DNA of 64,000 bases from Botryotinia globosa (taxonomy: Eukaryota; Ascomycota; Leotiomycetes; Helotiales; Sclerotiniaceae). The stretch lies in assembly GCA_014898425.1 (NCBI GenBank), contig RCSZ01000009.1, forward strand, positions 1,984,001 to 2,048,000, written 5' to 3'. Of this stretch, positions 35,975 through 48,700 are shown one piece after another (within the stretch, counting starts at the first letter, position 1; the number at the start of each line of letters is the position of its first letter). Under the pieces are notes generated by a model. The model saw only the letters and a list, made by a program, of their open reading frames with translations, was not told the origin of the DNA and ran no database searches. The translations under genes were made by a program, and so were the position numbers.

Positions 35975-38900
35975 ATGTCGTCCCCTGCCGGTCGTCGGCA
36001 GCGCAATTCTCAATCTGCGACTCCTAGACGTACATCGGCGAGAAATTCACAAGCTGTACCAAGTAGTCCACCAGATCCCGCTGCTGCTCAACTTCAAAAT
36101 GAAGCAGCCTCGTCACAAGGCGTCACAGGTACTCCTCGGCGGGGTGTTATTCCATCGTCGTCGCCTATGAATTATCGATCTTCTCCAGCAGATGCTGCAC
36201 GATTCAATAGAGAAATCAGCTCACCCCTGAGACAAATGACAAACACCCAGACAACAGAAGATGGCGATCGTACTCCAAGAGCAGGTGCTAGCGCACTCAT
36301 CGGTGGTAGGTACTTTGTTTACAAATTGATTGATATCGGCTGACAATAACAGACTCTTCACCCATCAGATACGAAGCGAGTTCTAGTCCTGGTAGAGCAT
36401 ATGCCAATGATCCTCAAACCAATATTCCAAGTGATAGCAGTGGCCTTTTCGTTCGCTCTTCTCGTTCCCAAGGTCCTGGGTCTGCGGTCAATAATTCGCG
36501 AAGAGGAGATATTACTTCTGACAACCTTAACACACCCCGTGCGAGAAGACGTATTTTCATGGATGAAAGTGGTCGAATTGTAAGAGATGTTCCACCTGAA
36601 GATGCGGAAGCTCCATCGTTCTCGAACCTCGATCCAACAACTTCAGATGCGCAAGCGATGGGAGGAAATTCTACACTTTGTATCTGGGGTACGAATGTCT
36701 CTATAAATGATACATTATCCACATTCAAGGACTTCCTTCGAAATTATACCAAAAAATACCGAATGTGGGGTGAAGGAATGTCGGAGGAAGACACCCAAGC
36801 TGATCCAGAATCAAATTCAAAGGAATACTTGGAGATGATGCAAAACATGTTAACTCTTGGGATCACAAGCCTCAATTTGGATTTCCACAATCTCAAGGCT
36901 TACCCTCCAACCAAGAAACTTTGGCAACAAGCACAGGACTACCCTCAAGATATTGTCACTCTTATGGATCAAGGTATCAAAGATGTGATGTATGAGATTG
37001 CGGAAAATCAAATGGCCATTCAAAGGCAATCACAAAGCTCCGCTGGACAGGCATCCGGAAGAAGCAGGATTCAAAGTTCAGAGCCCCCTGTTCCGAGTTC
37101 GGAGAGAAGCGAGCCAGAAGCTGCAACACCACGAGCACAAGATTCTAATGAAGTGGACTTGTGTGCGGAGGTACAAAAAAGGTCATATAGAGTTCGACCA
37201 TTTGGATTGGACAAGACTATTAATATGAGAGAACTCGATCCATCCGACGTCGATAAGATTATTGCTATCAAGGGTCTCGTTATTCGAACCACGCCAATCA
37301 TTCCAGATATGAAAGATGCATTTTTCAAATGTTCTGTCTGCAATCATACTGTCAAGGTTGATATTGACCGTGGTAAGATTGCCGAGCCTACAGAATGTCC
37401 CCGTCCGGTTTGTAAATCTCCAAATTCCATGCAGATTGTACACAACAGGTCTGGATTCATGGATAAGCAAGTGATCAAACTTCAAGAAACTCCAGATTCC
37501 GTTCCTGCTGGTCAAACACCCCATTCCGTCTCAATGTGTGCATATGATGAGTTGGTGGATCTGTGCAAAGCTGGTGATAGAGTTGAGATTACTGGTATCT
37601 TCAAGGCTAGTCCAGTTCGTGTCAATCCTCGCCAACGAACTCTGAAGAGTATTTATAAAACATACATCGATGTTTTACATATTCAAAAGGTTGACAAGAA
37701 GAGAATGGGAATTGATGCTTCGACCGTTGAGCAAGAAATATCCGATCAATTAACCGGCAATATTGAAGAAACTAGAAAGGTTTCCGAGGAAGAGGAAGAA
37801 AAGATCAGAGAAACAGCTGCACGACCTGATATTTACGAACTTCTATCTCGATCGCTTGCACCTAGCATCTTTGAAATGGACGATGTTAAGAAGGGCATCT
37901 TGCTTCAATTATTTGGTGGAACTAACAAGTCTTTCGAAAAGGGAGGAAGTCCAAAATACAGAGGAGATATCAATATTCTATTGTGTGGTGATCCTTCAAC
38001 TGCGAAATCTCAGATTCTTCAATACGTACATAAGATTGCTCCCCGTGGTGTATATACTAGTGGCAAAGGATCTTCGGCAGTCGGTTTAACAGCATATGTC
38101 ACTCGAGACCCAGAAACGCGCCAACTCGTTCTTGAATCCGGTGCTCTTGTTTTGTCAGATGGTGGTGTTTGCTGTATCGACGAATTCGACAAAATGTCCG
38201 ATGCTACACGATCAGTCTTACACGAAGTTATGGAACAGCAAACTGTCTCTATTGCTAAGGCAGGAATCATCACCACTTTGAATGCCAGAACAAGTATTCT
38301 CGCTTCTGCAAATCCAATTGGAAGTAAATATAATCCAAACTTACCGGTACCTCAAAACATTGATCTACCACCTACTTTACTTTCCAGATTTGATCTTGTC
38401 TACTTGGTCTTGGATCGCATTGACGAGACTGCTGATCGTAGATTGGCTCGTCATCTTCTCAGCATGTACCTAGATGACAAGCCACAGAGTGCTTCAGGAG
38501 GAATGGAAATTTTGGTAAGCACATCTTCCTCAACTCTGCACAAGTATAAAGTTAACAAATTCAGCCCATCGAGTTCCTCACTTCCTATATCTCATACGCT
38601 CGTGCAAAGTGTCAGCCACGCATCAGTCAAGAAGCATCTACGGAACTTGTTTCCGCCTACGTTGAAATGCGTAAACTGGGTGAAGATATTCGTGCCGCTG
38701 AACGTCGTATTACAGCCACTACTCGTCAACTCGAATCCATGATTCGTCTCTCAGAAGCTCACGCCAAAATGCGTCTCTCTGAAATTGTCACCAAGGAAGA
38801 TGTTCAAGAAGCAGTTCGATTAATTAAGAGTGCGCTGAAACAAGCCGCTACAGATGCAAGGACTGGATTGATTGATATGAGTCTTTTGACAGAAGGAACT

Positions 38901-39149
38901 TCTGCAAGTGAGAGGAGAAGAAAGGGAGACTTGAAAAATGCAGTGTTAGGAGTAGTGGATGAAATGACGGGACCAGGTGGAAATGCTAGATGGACAGAGG
39001 TTGTCAGGAAACTTGGAGAACAAAGTAGTTTACAAGTTGATGCGGCGGAGTTTGGGGAGGCGGTTAGGGGCTTGGAATTAGAAGGAAAGGTTATGATTCT
39101 TGGTGAAGGGCCGAGAAGAAGTATTAGGAGGGTTACGGGTCAATCTTAG
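35975..39149 (+). CDS. MCM4: DNA replication licensing factor Mcm4
   Basis: Three exons, 35975-36305, 36353-38514 and 38565-39149, with introns of 47 and 50 nt, give 1025 residues. Mcm4 is one of the six subunits of the MCM2-7 helicase loaded at origins. The N-terminal 200 residues are Ser/Pro/Arg-rich with many SP/TP sites, the usual disordered CDK/DDK target. A zinc finger has Cys437, Cys440, Cys459 and Cys464. The AAA+ core has Walker A GDPSTAKSQ (about 656), Walker B CCIDEFDKM (Asp720, Glu721) and the arginine finger SRFD (Arg789). The C-terminal winged-helix region is in exon 3. The 36-nt-scale NH2 motifs FGLDKTINMRELDPSDVDK and IKGLVIR identify Mcm4 rather than other MCMs. Confidence 0.97.
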
Positions 39150-39700
39150 ACTAGGAATAGATGGGTGGTGTGGGTAGATTCATTGATGAAAATGATGTGT
39201 ATGGCGTTGGGACTTTGTCTGTTTGGCTAGCTACCTATTATCTGATCTGTTATGATATGATATGATAGTTGAGTAAAGGAAAGGTAGATATCCATTGATT
39301 CGTGAGTAGAAGGATATGCAAAAGGTTGGTAGGTAGTTAGCACGAGATGAATAATATATGATTCCCTGGGTAAAGGAGCATTTCTGATTCTGTGGTTTTG
39401 TGTCTCTTTGTCTATTTGTTAAAATGGATCTAGGTAGGTAGGCATACAACTTATCTATCACTCACGCATCTGAGAATCAGCATCGTTAAGAATACCCAGA
39501 TAGACAAATAGACCTGGGAGTCTTCTTCAAGCAGTAGATAGGTAGGTATATACTAGTTAGTTAGTTATAGTTAGTTAGTTATTAGTTATATATACCTACC
39601 ACCCATCTATGTAGACTCTCAATCTCATAATAAATTTCTGTTTTTAATGTTTTTTGATATTATTTATTGGATGAGAAGGAGAGAGATGGAGGGGTAGGGG

Positions 39701-39854
39701 GTAGAGGGTAGAGGGTAGAGGGTAGAGGGTAGAGGGTAGAGGGTAGAGGGTAGAGGGTAGAGGGTAGAGGGTAGAGGGTAGAGGGTAGAGGGTAGAGGGT
39801 AGAGGGTAGAGGGTAGAGGGTAGAGGGTAGAGGGTAGAGGGTAGAGAGTAGAGG
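39701..39854. repeat. Heptanucleotide array (GTAGAGG)n, about 22 copies
   Basis: An almost perfect tandem array of a 7-base G-rich unit, with one variant copy at the 3' end (GTAGAGA). Because 7 is not a multiple of 3, all frames give a seven-residue periodic peptide. The minus strand is free of stops over the array, which creates a false ORF. The plus strand carries regularly spaced GGG runs. Confidence 0.97.
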
Positions 39855-39930
39855 TATACAGATACATATATCTCTTACCTGAAATTAAATACTATCTTGG
39901 ATTTTGGACGATGAGATTTATATATGTGAA

Positions 39931-40055
39931 TATAGATAGGTGGATGGGTAGATAGGTGGATGGGTAGATAGGTAGGTAGGTAGGTATTAGGTAGGTATTA
40001 GGTAGGTATCAAATAGATATATAGAGAAATTATTGAGTATAGATGGATGGATGGA
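39931..40055. repeat. TAGG/GGATG simple-repeat patch
   Basis: Interspersed GATAGGTGGATGGGTA, AGGTAGGT and GGATGGAT units over about 125 bases. Confidence 0.8.
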
Positions 40056-40150
40056 TATACTCTCCTCTTTTTCCTCTCCTCTTTTTCCTCTCTCCCTTTT
40101 TCCTCTCTCCCTTTTTCCTCTCCTCTTTCTCCTCTCTCCTGGCCTTTTCC
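40056..40150. repeat. Polypyrimidine CTCCTCTTTTTC-type repeat
   Basis: About 95 bases of nearly pure C and T on the plus strand, built from CTCTCCTTTTTC-like units. Confidence 0.8.
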
Positions 40151-40604
40151 CCCTCTCATCTAAATCGCTTTCTTATTTCTCATTTTTCATTTCTCAATAT
40201 ATGTAACACAAATACAGATACAAAATTCCATACATCCCAATTCACTAAACGGAATGATAAAACTCTATATCTTTTAATTGATTACATAAACGTAGATAAA
40301 TAACTTCAATTCAATACCTATCTAGGTAGCCACTATATCAAGCTTTAAACGAATAAAAAAAACTAGCTTTTTCAATAGTGTCCATAAGACCTACTACTCG
40401 TACTTTCTGTGCATACCTAGCTAGCTCTTTAGATAGAATATAATATAGACATTTGGAATCTATGAATACATGGGTGCTACGTCTTCCGTATCCTTCTTAA
40501 ACCTAGTGAACTAACATTTATAGCCGGGTAGGTATTATGACATTGTGTTATTATATTATATCATTATATCAGCTATATCTTTTGTAGTGAGATTATGAAA
40601 TATA

Positions 40605-40715
40605 ATGTGAGATGGGATGAGATGAGATAGGATAGAATGAGATAGAATGAAATAGAATGAGATAAAATGAAATAAAACGAAATAGAACAAAACCAGATAA
40701 TATAAAATAAAATAA
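40605..40715. repeat. Purine-rich pentamer/decamer repeat (GAGAT / GAATGAGATA)
   Basis: About 110 bases of GATGAGAT, AGAATGAGAT and AAATGAAATA units drifting into A-rich sequence. Confidence 0.75.
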
Positions 40716-41552
40716 GATAAAACAATTGAATTGCACAATCCAAAAGTTCATCTACAAATAAAACACCTTATATCTAAACTACAAATAACTAGAAAATAAC
40801 ACTCAGCAAATCAAAATCTATCACTCAAATAATCTCAGTCTCTAAATCTCTATTCCTTCAAAAATTCATAAATTATTCTATATTATTCTATATTATTCTA
40901 TTCCTCTTTAATCTTATACTCTCTTTAGTTTCTTTTTATAAAATTCGTTATTAATATATACTATTCGGTTAAATTTCCTATTGATAAATAAATATGAAAA
41001 TTTAGATACGTAGATTTGTAGGTGTATAGGTATAACAAATTAGCTATTCGCGATGTCAGTTGATAAATTAGTGTTTTTGTATACCTACTTATCTGCTAAA
41101 TATCATGCGAGCTTGCCGTTTCGGGGTTGTTGCGATTGTGATTGTGGATGTGGATGTATTGTTTGTATCTAGGTGAGGTAGTGTCATTTTCCTTCTGATG
41201 GGGTGTTGATCATAATCTGTTGTAGGTTGGGATCTGGAAGTTTGGAGTCGGATGTTGGAATTTAGGAGGTATGCGAGTGTGAGGCGGTGGTTAGCTGGAG
41301 TTTTTGTATCTTGATCTGAGAGCGATATTGTTCTTCGGATCAGCTTGGTATCTATATAGCCATCCGAGGAGCCTGAGATGCTGTGTGTGTGAGTGTGTGC
41401 GTGTGAATATGAGGTATATGTGATTTGTGAGTTCGCAAGTATAAATACTCATACCGAGTGACTCTCACCTCATACGTAGCAAAACACAACAGTCTTCTGC
41501 TGTGTCACAAATTCATCTCACAAAACCACTCAAAGAAAAACATCCTCTTCTC

Positions 41553-43447
41553 TCACCCCAACACCAAATCCAGCACTTCTTTCTCTCTCTCCCTTTCCCA
41601 TACCTCTTTCGCCATACACCCACTACTCCTTCGATACACAATACCGTTTCCCCACTCCACCCGCAATCCATGATAACAATCTTGACGCGTCGTGTGATCA
41701 GGAAACCAATCTTTGACTTCTTTCTCCTCCTCGCCACTCTTCGTGTTGACGCCAAACCATCCTTGAGAAAAAGCAACAAGTTCAACGAGAGCTCCAGTCG
41801 TTGCATTTTGCGTGAAATGAGCTCTATCTCTTTCACACATAAGCGTTAGGAAGCCGACGACTTCTCTATTCGAATCTTGAAGCTTGACGTTTGTGAAACT
41901 TTCATTATTTTTGAACTCAGGCGAAGATGAAGACTGTGTTTCTGGCATTGTAAAAACATCTGGGATGCCATGTATGAATGCTCTCGAGGTTTGACAGCAG
42001 AGAAATTGGGTCTGCAACTGTACAGGGTGCTGTTTTTCGAGTCTAGAACCGGAACCGGATATTTGTACCATCGATCAGGAGAGTTTGAATGCCAATAGGC
42101 ATATTCTTGCCCGTCACCCGAATACGCAAATGTGTTTAGATGCGCGGGGACACCGTATAATAGACCGCCTTCAAATATCTGGCTGAGTCCCCATTGAATG
42201 CCAGAAAAGGCTGCTAAAGCATCATCAATAAATGTTAGAGTTTTTTGATTGAATTACCGTAACAAGCAGATCAGATTCTTCATATCTGGAAAGGTGGGGG
42301 TTGTAAACAAATCTGGACATTCCCATGGCTCTTTTGTTCGCACCTTGTATGGCGGTAGATCGGGTATCAATTCGTCACTCCAAGTAGACGTGTTTCATTC
42401 CCAAAAAAACTGTTCCATTTTCAAAGATAATACGCCGCTTGGCACAAAGATACTCTTGGTGAGTCCAAGCACGTGAATGATACAAATGATTAGTCTTTTC
42501 AATTCTGTTTCTGTGGTCGATCAACTTTATTGGTGGTCCTATAGACATTACTATTTGTTGGAAGTCTCGTTGGGAAGTAACTCCCTTGAATCCTCGAAGT
42601 CCTTGGTTGGCGTCGATACCATCGATTGCTACGATTGTGATACCTGAATGGAGTAAGCTAAATTCGAACCACCCAGGTATGATCTCCGATTAAAAGAATC
42701 AAACTCACAAGAAGTGGTGTATATTCTAGCCATAGAATTCAACTCGGCTCGCAAAGCTTCCGTATCATCTTGAACAATGCATAATGTATCGACCCACAAG
42801 TATCGCTCTCCAATGAGTCGAACAAAATCAACAGCATTTCTGATCGTCATGGGTAATGTATCTGCCACAGATCCTTTTGGTAAAAGTCCCACTTCTTGAA
42901 GCCGATCGATTTCACTTTTCTCGCTGTAAAAGGGCACAGTTTTCCCGCGAATATAGCTCAATGTAACAAATCTCGAATGCTCACGACCAGGCACAAGACA
43001 TCCAGCCACAGTATCAATCAACCACGTCGGCTTGATTCCGTTCATACGTGTGCGTTTTTTGGGATACTCACATGCAGTTCCATGATGTTTATCACACAAG
43101 TCTTTCCAATTCAGAATGATCACCTCATCAATCCAAAGAGGATCAAGGATGCGTGCACGTCTCGAACTTGGATACCCATCATTCTTCTCACGAACGAATT
43201 CGAAGACACGTCCTGATGAGTCTTTCCCATCTCGACTCATTCCAAGCATTATGTATGATTTCCTTTTGACCACGTGAACTTTGAACTCGGAGAAAGTTTG
43301 AATTGCAGGGCTATCTGGGTCAAATTCTGTGATCCATCTTCGGTGTGGACATTCCGTGTCGACAAGTGAGGAAACAGATCCTGATATAATATGATATCTT
43401 TCAGTAGCTGTGTTGGAGAATTCAATGATTTCTCGCATGTTGCCCAT
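41553..43447 (-). pseudogene. Decayed HET-domain gene
   Basis: The first exon (43447 to about 42711) is open and encodes a good HET core: FVTLSYIRG, LPMTIRNAVDFVRLIGERYLWVDTLCIVQDD and ELNSMARIY. A plausible 60-70 nt intron (donor GTGAGT) follows, and the next exon continues with TIVAIDGIDANQGL and HSRAWTHQEYLCAKRRIIF. After that the homology breaks. A run of seven A (42403-42409, T on the coding strand) shifts the frame and a TGA stop lies at 42395-42397. The downstream family-like segments FIDDALAAFSGIQWG (about 42220) and VEWGNGIVYRRSSG with a typical ending (to 41553) sit in different frames. At least three lesions are needed, so the gene appears inactive. Extra introns could explain one break, but I found no pair that removes the stop. 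Confidence 0.75.
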
Positions 43448-44790
43448 GTCGTCAGTATTTCACTCATGATGAGTAGGCAATGAGTGATCTTCCTCCGCTT
43501 GGGCCGTTATGCAAAGTGGCGTGTAGTCTCTGAACTACTTCTATAAACCACGTGTAATATTGATAGCAACTTGGATTATCGAAGGCTAATGATTAAAGAT
43601 TGCAAATCTCTCATTGAGCACAGCAGCACCACAGGATGGTATGAATATGAGTAATAGTAAGAAAAGATACCCTGAGGTGACGTGTAATGTTGGTATCATG
43701 TGACACATGTGCACCAACCTTTTGGGGGGCATGATTTCTCTATAATCGCACGATTATACAGACAAGGGGGATTGAGTGCCATCATCTCACCAATTATCGA
43801 AAATCATGAATTGCACACGAACGAAACTCTAAATGCAGAATTCTATATCGAAGACCGGATCTTGAATTATTCTAAGCCTCATTATTAATAGTAGGCTCTT
43901 GAAACTATGAATCAGCTTTCAGTCGGGAAAGCAAATATCTCTAGGTAGGTACACAGATAGTTGCTAGTATTCTTGGCGAGGAAGATCCCAAGGATAAATT
44001 AGTACACAACCCCCTTTTATTTTGACAATTTCGAAAAGAGATGTAATGTGCATCATTATGCTCAACACGAATATAGCAGTCCGATAAACTTATTTATAGT
44101 AAATCTATTCAAAGCTAAGCTGTGAGGATTCTTGCTTTTGGAGGACATCTACTCTCGAGTCGCAGATCAAGAACTGTCTACTCGATTAATCTAAGAAACA
44201 ACTATCAAAACAACATATCTCACTCATACAGAATCAAAAACAAGACACAGCACTATCCAGAAACAGACCAATCAAACCCATCTCAACTCCACATTCTGTA
44301 CTCCTTGTAAAGTCCATACTATATACAACCATCTAATTCAGAAACATACATTACAATCTCACATTACCAATACAAAGCGAGACCTAGCCCCCAAAGATGA
44401 ATCTCATCTGCAAGATACATTAGCAGTAATAGATTCTAGATTCTCAGTCGATTCAATCTATCTATAGTGAACAGTACGCCGACTCTCGATCTTCTATTCA
44501 AACCTAGAAACTCCAGAGACGAGGTGTCTATCTAAATAAACCATGCATCAACACCCCATCCGATATCCATTCCAATACTCATCTCCCCTTTCCAAGACTT
44601 TCCAAGAGTAACTCCTATCTCTCGATTTATTAAAGGGATAAGGTACCTATCTAATTATACTAATTATACCTACCTACCCATCTACACACACGATCAATCC
44701 AAATCCAAACCCAAGTCTTTATCAATAATCGACAATCAAAAATACATTATGCTGAACATCAATCCACCCTAAAAATTACACTTCCCTCTC

Positions 44791-44892
44791 ACATCTACAT
44801 CTACATCTACATCTACATCTACATCTACATCTACATCTACATCTACATCTACATCTACATCTACATCTACATCTACATCTACATCTACATCT
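44791..44892. repeat. (ACATCT)17 hexanucleotide microsatellite
   Basis: 102 bases of perfect ACATCT units with no interruption. Confidence 0.97.
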
Positions 44893-44947
44893 TTTAATAA
44901 TTTCAAACATTTATTATTCTAGTCTTAGCGTGTACATAGTATATCTC

Positions 44948-45008
44948 CACCCCTTCCAACCTCACCCCTTCCAACCTCACCCCTTCCAACCTCACCCCTT
45001 CCAACCTC
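44948..45008. repeat. 15-bp tandem repeat, 4 copies (CACCCCTTCCAACCT)
   Basis: Four near-perfect copies of a C-rich 15-mer directly after the AT-rich end of the hexanucleotide block. Confidence 0.93.
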
Positions 45009-45010
45009 AG

Positions 45011-45066
45011 CACATCTCTGCATCTCTGCATCTCTGCATCTCTGCATCTCTACATCTCTGCATCTC
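45011..45066. repeat. 8-bp tandem repeat (CATCTCTG)n, about 7 copies
   Basis: About seven copies of CATCTCTG, one with an A for G change. Confidence 0.92.
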
Positions 45067-45745
45067 ACTCCTCTACAAATGAATCAAATAAATCACCACA
45101 ACCACAACCACAACCACAATCATAATCCATAAACAAGCACTCAAATACCCAAATACCCAAATATCAGATATCAGATATCTAAATAAAATGCCCAAAAATA
45201 TAAACAATCACGACATCAAAATCTCTCATTATCTAATTCTACGATTTGTTCTACATTTCCCTCATCCCTCATCCCTCATCCCTCCCCCTTCCTTCTACCT
45301 CTCCCCTTTCGCTCCTTCTCTCTTCCGACACCCCTTTCCCACACCCCACCGACAAATCCTAATACCTCCACAAATTCCCTCTCCAAAAATTCCATCTTTT
45401 TATCCTCCCATTTTCCCATTTTTCCATTCCAAACGCCATAAAACAAAAAAGACCACACCACACCACACCAAGCCCATCGAACAGATTAAATACATCAAAA
45501 ATCCTCCACTATACTTACTACCAGGTATTTAAAAATAAGTATAAATGTACTGTAGACCGATAAATCTGCTTCATACATGCATACATACATAAATATAATA
45601 TGCATCCATCCATTCGTCCATTAAATACAACCTCCATTTCGTAGCCTAGTGCAAGAATTGCAAATAGCATTCCATCGTCCCCGCCCGTCTAGAACAAGAA
45701 ATTTTTCATTCGACTTCATTACCCCCGTAATCAAATCCTCACTCG

Positions 45746-48700
45746 CTATCCAGCAGTGGTCAAGACATAACTTGTAATAGCACTCATCCTCTCACTTGTC
45801 AACTTCAATCCAATCCTCAATAATTCCTGAGCAACTTCCTTATCCTTTTCTTGCAGATCCTCCCAATCCTTTTTATCCATCAACCATGCCACACAATCTC
45901 TCTCCGCCACAACTGTAGCCGTACGATCTGTTTCCGAGAAAAATGGTAGTTCTCCACATGTCGTTCCAGCAACTATACTTTCAAAGTAGCGACCTTGAGG
46001 CAATTCATAATCAGCACGAAGAATACCTTCTTCGAGGAGATAGAAACCCTTTGCAGGTTCGCCACGACGGTAAAGTGTTGTGCCAGCGACATACTCTTTA
46101 CGAGTAAAGAATGGAATCACACGGAACCAAAAGTCTTCATTTTTATTGGTGAGACCTTGGAAAGTTTGAAGGATTAAGCGAAGGGGTTCTTTGAAATTAG
46201 AGTATTTAATGTCAGGTACGGTAGTTTCTTCCAGAGCATTAGTAGCCATTCGGAAAAGTTGACTACGTCTTGGAGAACTGAATTGAGTATCGAAAGAATG
46301 TGAGAATGATTTGCCGCGACTTCGACTCGAGGGCACTTCTAGATGATCGGTTGCACCATTGCGGTTGGCGCGAGCTTGTTGACTGGCGTAAAGTGTTTTC
46401 AATAATTCGTTTTCGCAGCTCTCTAATGCAGAATTAAGATCTTGAAATAAAGTCACTTCATTGCCATCATCAATCGCTAGGCCTTGACCAAGACCAACGG
46501 ATCTAAGATGACTTCCTATAGGACCTTCTGGATCCACACCGCTAAGAGATAAAGTGACACCCTTCTTGCTGAAGATTCGATTTAATCGTAAAAAGGCCTC
46601 GGCAGCGGAATAATCAATTCCTGTAACATGGTAGAGATCAAATATCAGGAAACGGATTGGCCTTTCGGTGAATGCTTCATCCTCGACCAGCGCACGAATA
46701 CGTTCCTCGACACTGACGATGGTACCAAAGAAAAGATATCCAGCCAACTTGGTGACATGAATTTGCTGGCCCACGTCTCGAAGGTAGCGAGACTGAGTAG
46801 CGTTCCTACGAACAGTGGATCCGGCTATCTCACCCGAGTAAGAAGCTCTCACCGCGGGGATTCTAGATGTCTGGACTACCAAGGATACAAACGCAAGACC
46901 AATACCCAGGAAGATTCCAGCAACGAAATCATAGATACCCATGGTAATGACGATTATGCATACCTAAAAGGAGTTAGCTTTCATCTGAAGGTGGCACACT
47001 CAAATGTAATGAGAAACCGGAGCATGTTTAAACTTACTGTCAAATACTCAAGGGGCTTCAACTTCTTCCTTGGTACCCACACAGCCTCAACCAAAAGTTC
47101 GAAACCAAGCACAAAGATGAGAGCCCCAACCATCATAACCGGGATGTACCCGATTAAGATTAGTCCATGCATCAAAATTCCAAAAGTAGCAGCTGCAAGT
47201 AGAATACCAGCTAAGCGATTACCACCTGATCTCATAAATAGGATGGAGTTGGTATAGACCAAATAATTCTGAACACTTCCTGCAAATCCAGATAGCATAT
47301 TGGAGATGCCATGTGCAATTAGTTCTCGATCTAAATTGAGATGATCCTCACCAACGTTGATGGCCAATGCTGGAACATTGATAGGAACATGCAAAAGTCC
47401 AAAAAATGTCAAAGCAAACATAGCAGGGACCGTTTCGAGAATAGCATCCCAACGAACGAGGTGAAATTTGTACAAGGTCCAGAAATACCACCATGGTTCA
47501 TCAGCTTCAGGACCTTCAAAAATCCAGCCATTTCGACGTAAGTTGGGTACTTCTAGTTCATCCAACGAGAGGACAAAAAAGTAGAATACTGCTGGAATCG
47601 TCATGATAACAGCGGACAAATAAAATTTCGAGGTAATTTTAGTTTGCGACCAGACAATGAAAAGAGCAATGGAGAAAGGAATGACCCATAGGGCAATTGT
47701 TTCTGGCTCGAACATCTTGTGTAGAGTGTTCATGTCATAATTCAAATTTCCATCAAGGCGTGCTGTAACCTCAAATCCAGTAGCAATGAGGAACCAGCCA
47801 ACGCCACCAATGCATCCAATGAGTATATGTCTGGGAATAAATCCAACGATGTAGCCAAAGCCACAAGTTCCCATGAGGAAGAATACAATACCTGTTAAAA
47901 TAGAACTAATCGCATATGACGTGATAGTTGTCGCGATGACGGCTTCCGGATTATCTTCGCCAACCACTTCCATTATCGTAAACGCCATTTTATGGAAAAA
48001 TGGCACAACTTCTATCATTTCACTACCAATACCTCCTTTGAATGTACTCATACCGCATGAGAACACTAATTGCGAAATTATTGTACTCACGTAGAATATA
48101 GAGATGCCAGCAGCACCTAGTTTTTCGAAAATTGGTTGTCCCAGAGGAAACAAGATCTATAGCAAAGAAATATTAGCATTGATTCTTATGATTTTAATAA
48201 AGGCATTCAGAAGTCACCGAGGAATAATTTGCGATGAAGTGTTGAAAGGGTAGAATGAGAGGTGGAAGCGAACTCCAAAATTGGAACCCACGTCACCATG
48301 TCTCGGAATCGTGACAAGCTGTGATAAATAGTGGAACAAACATACCATCCCATATGATAATGCATCCAGAATATTAAGCAACATTCCCAAAAGTACTGAT
48401 GGAAGAGATTGAGCGGGTGCAATAACACAGTTCTGCCATATCGCCATTCTATCCCAGCGCTTGGGGTTGAGTGCAGTTTCGACAACGATTGTGCCTCGTT
48501 CCCTGGTTGATTTCAGAACATTCCGTAGCTTTGGCCAAGATGGACTTCTGGACGTCTTTAGACCTTCGAGATCATGATCCCCTCTTATCCAATTGGGGTG
48601 AGAGTGTGAAGATGAGACTTTGGACAACAAGGGTGTGCGTTCCGACGAGTCCATCTTGACGCCTTGCGATGTAATTATCAGGCGGCCGTCTCTCGAATTG

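Larger units (their letters stand above)
39150..41552. other. Intergenic, 2.4 kb, repeat-rich
   Basis: Between MCM4 and the decayed HET gene. Dominated by simple repeats (separate entries) and AT-rich DNA. ORFs are translated microsatellites or antisense of the HET pseudogene. No gene supported. Confidence 0.6.
43448..45745. other. Intergenic, 2.3 kb, with three tandem repeats
   Basis: Between the HET pseudogene start and the 3' end of the SLC26-type gene. Pyrimidine- and A-rich, with a hexanucleotide, a 15-mer and an 8-mer tandem array in succession. No gene seen. Confidence 0.55.

Noticed and set aside
39664..39867. 67-codon minus-strand ORF of repeated LYPLPST
   Set aside because: It is the translation of the heptanucleotide array; a 7-base unit without stops gives a periodic peptide in any frame.
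41458..41849. Plus-strand ORFs over the end of the HET pseudogene
   Set aside because: They are antisense to HET-like coding sequence and unsupported by any domain.
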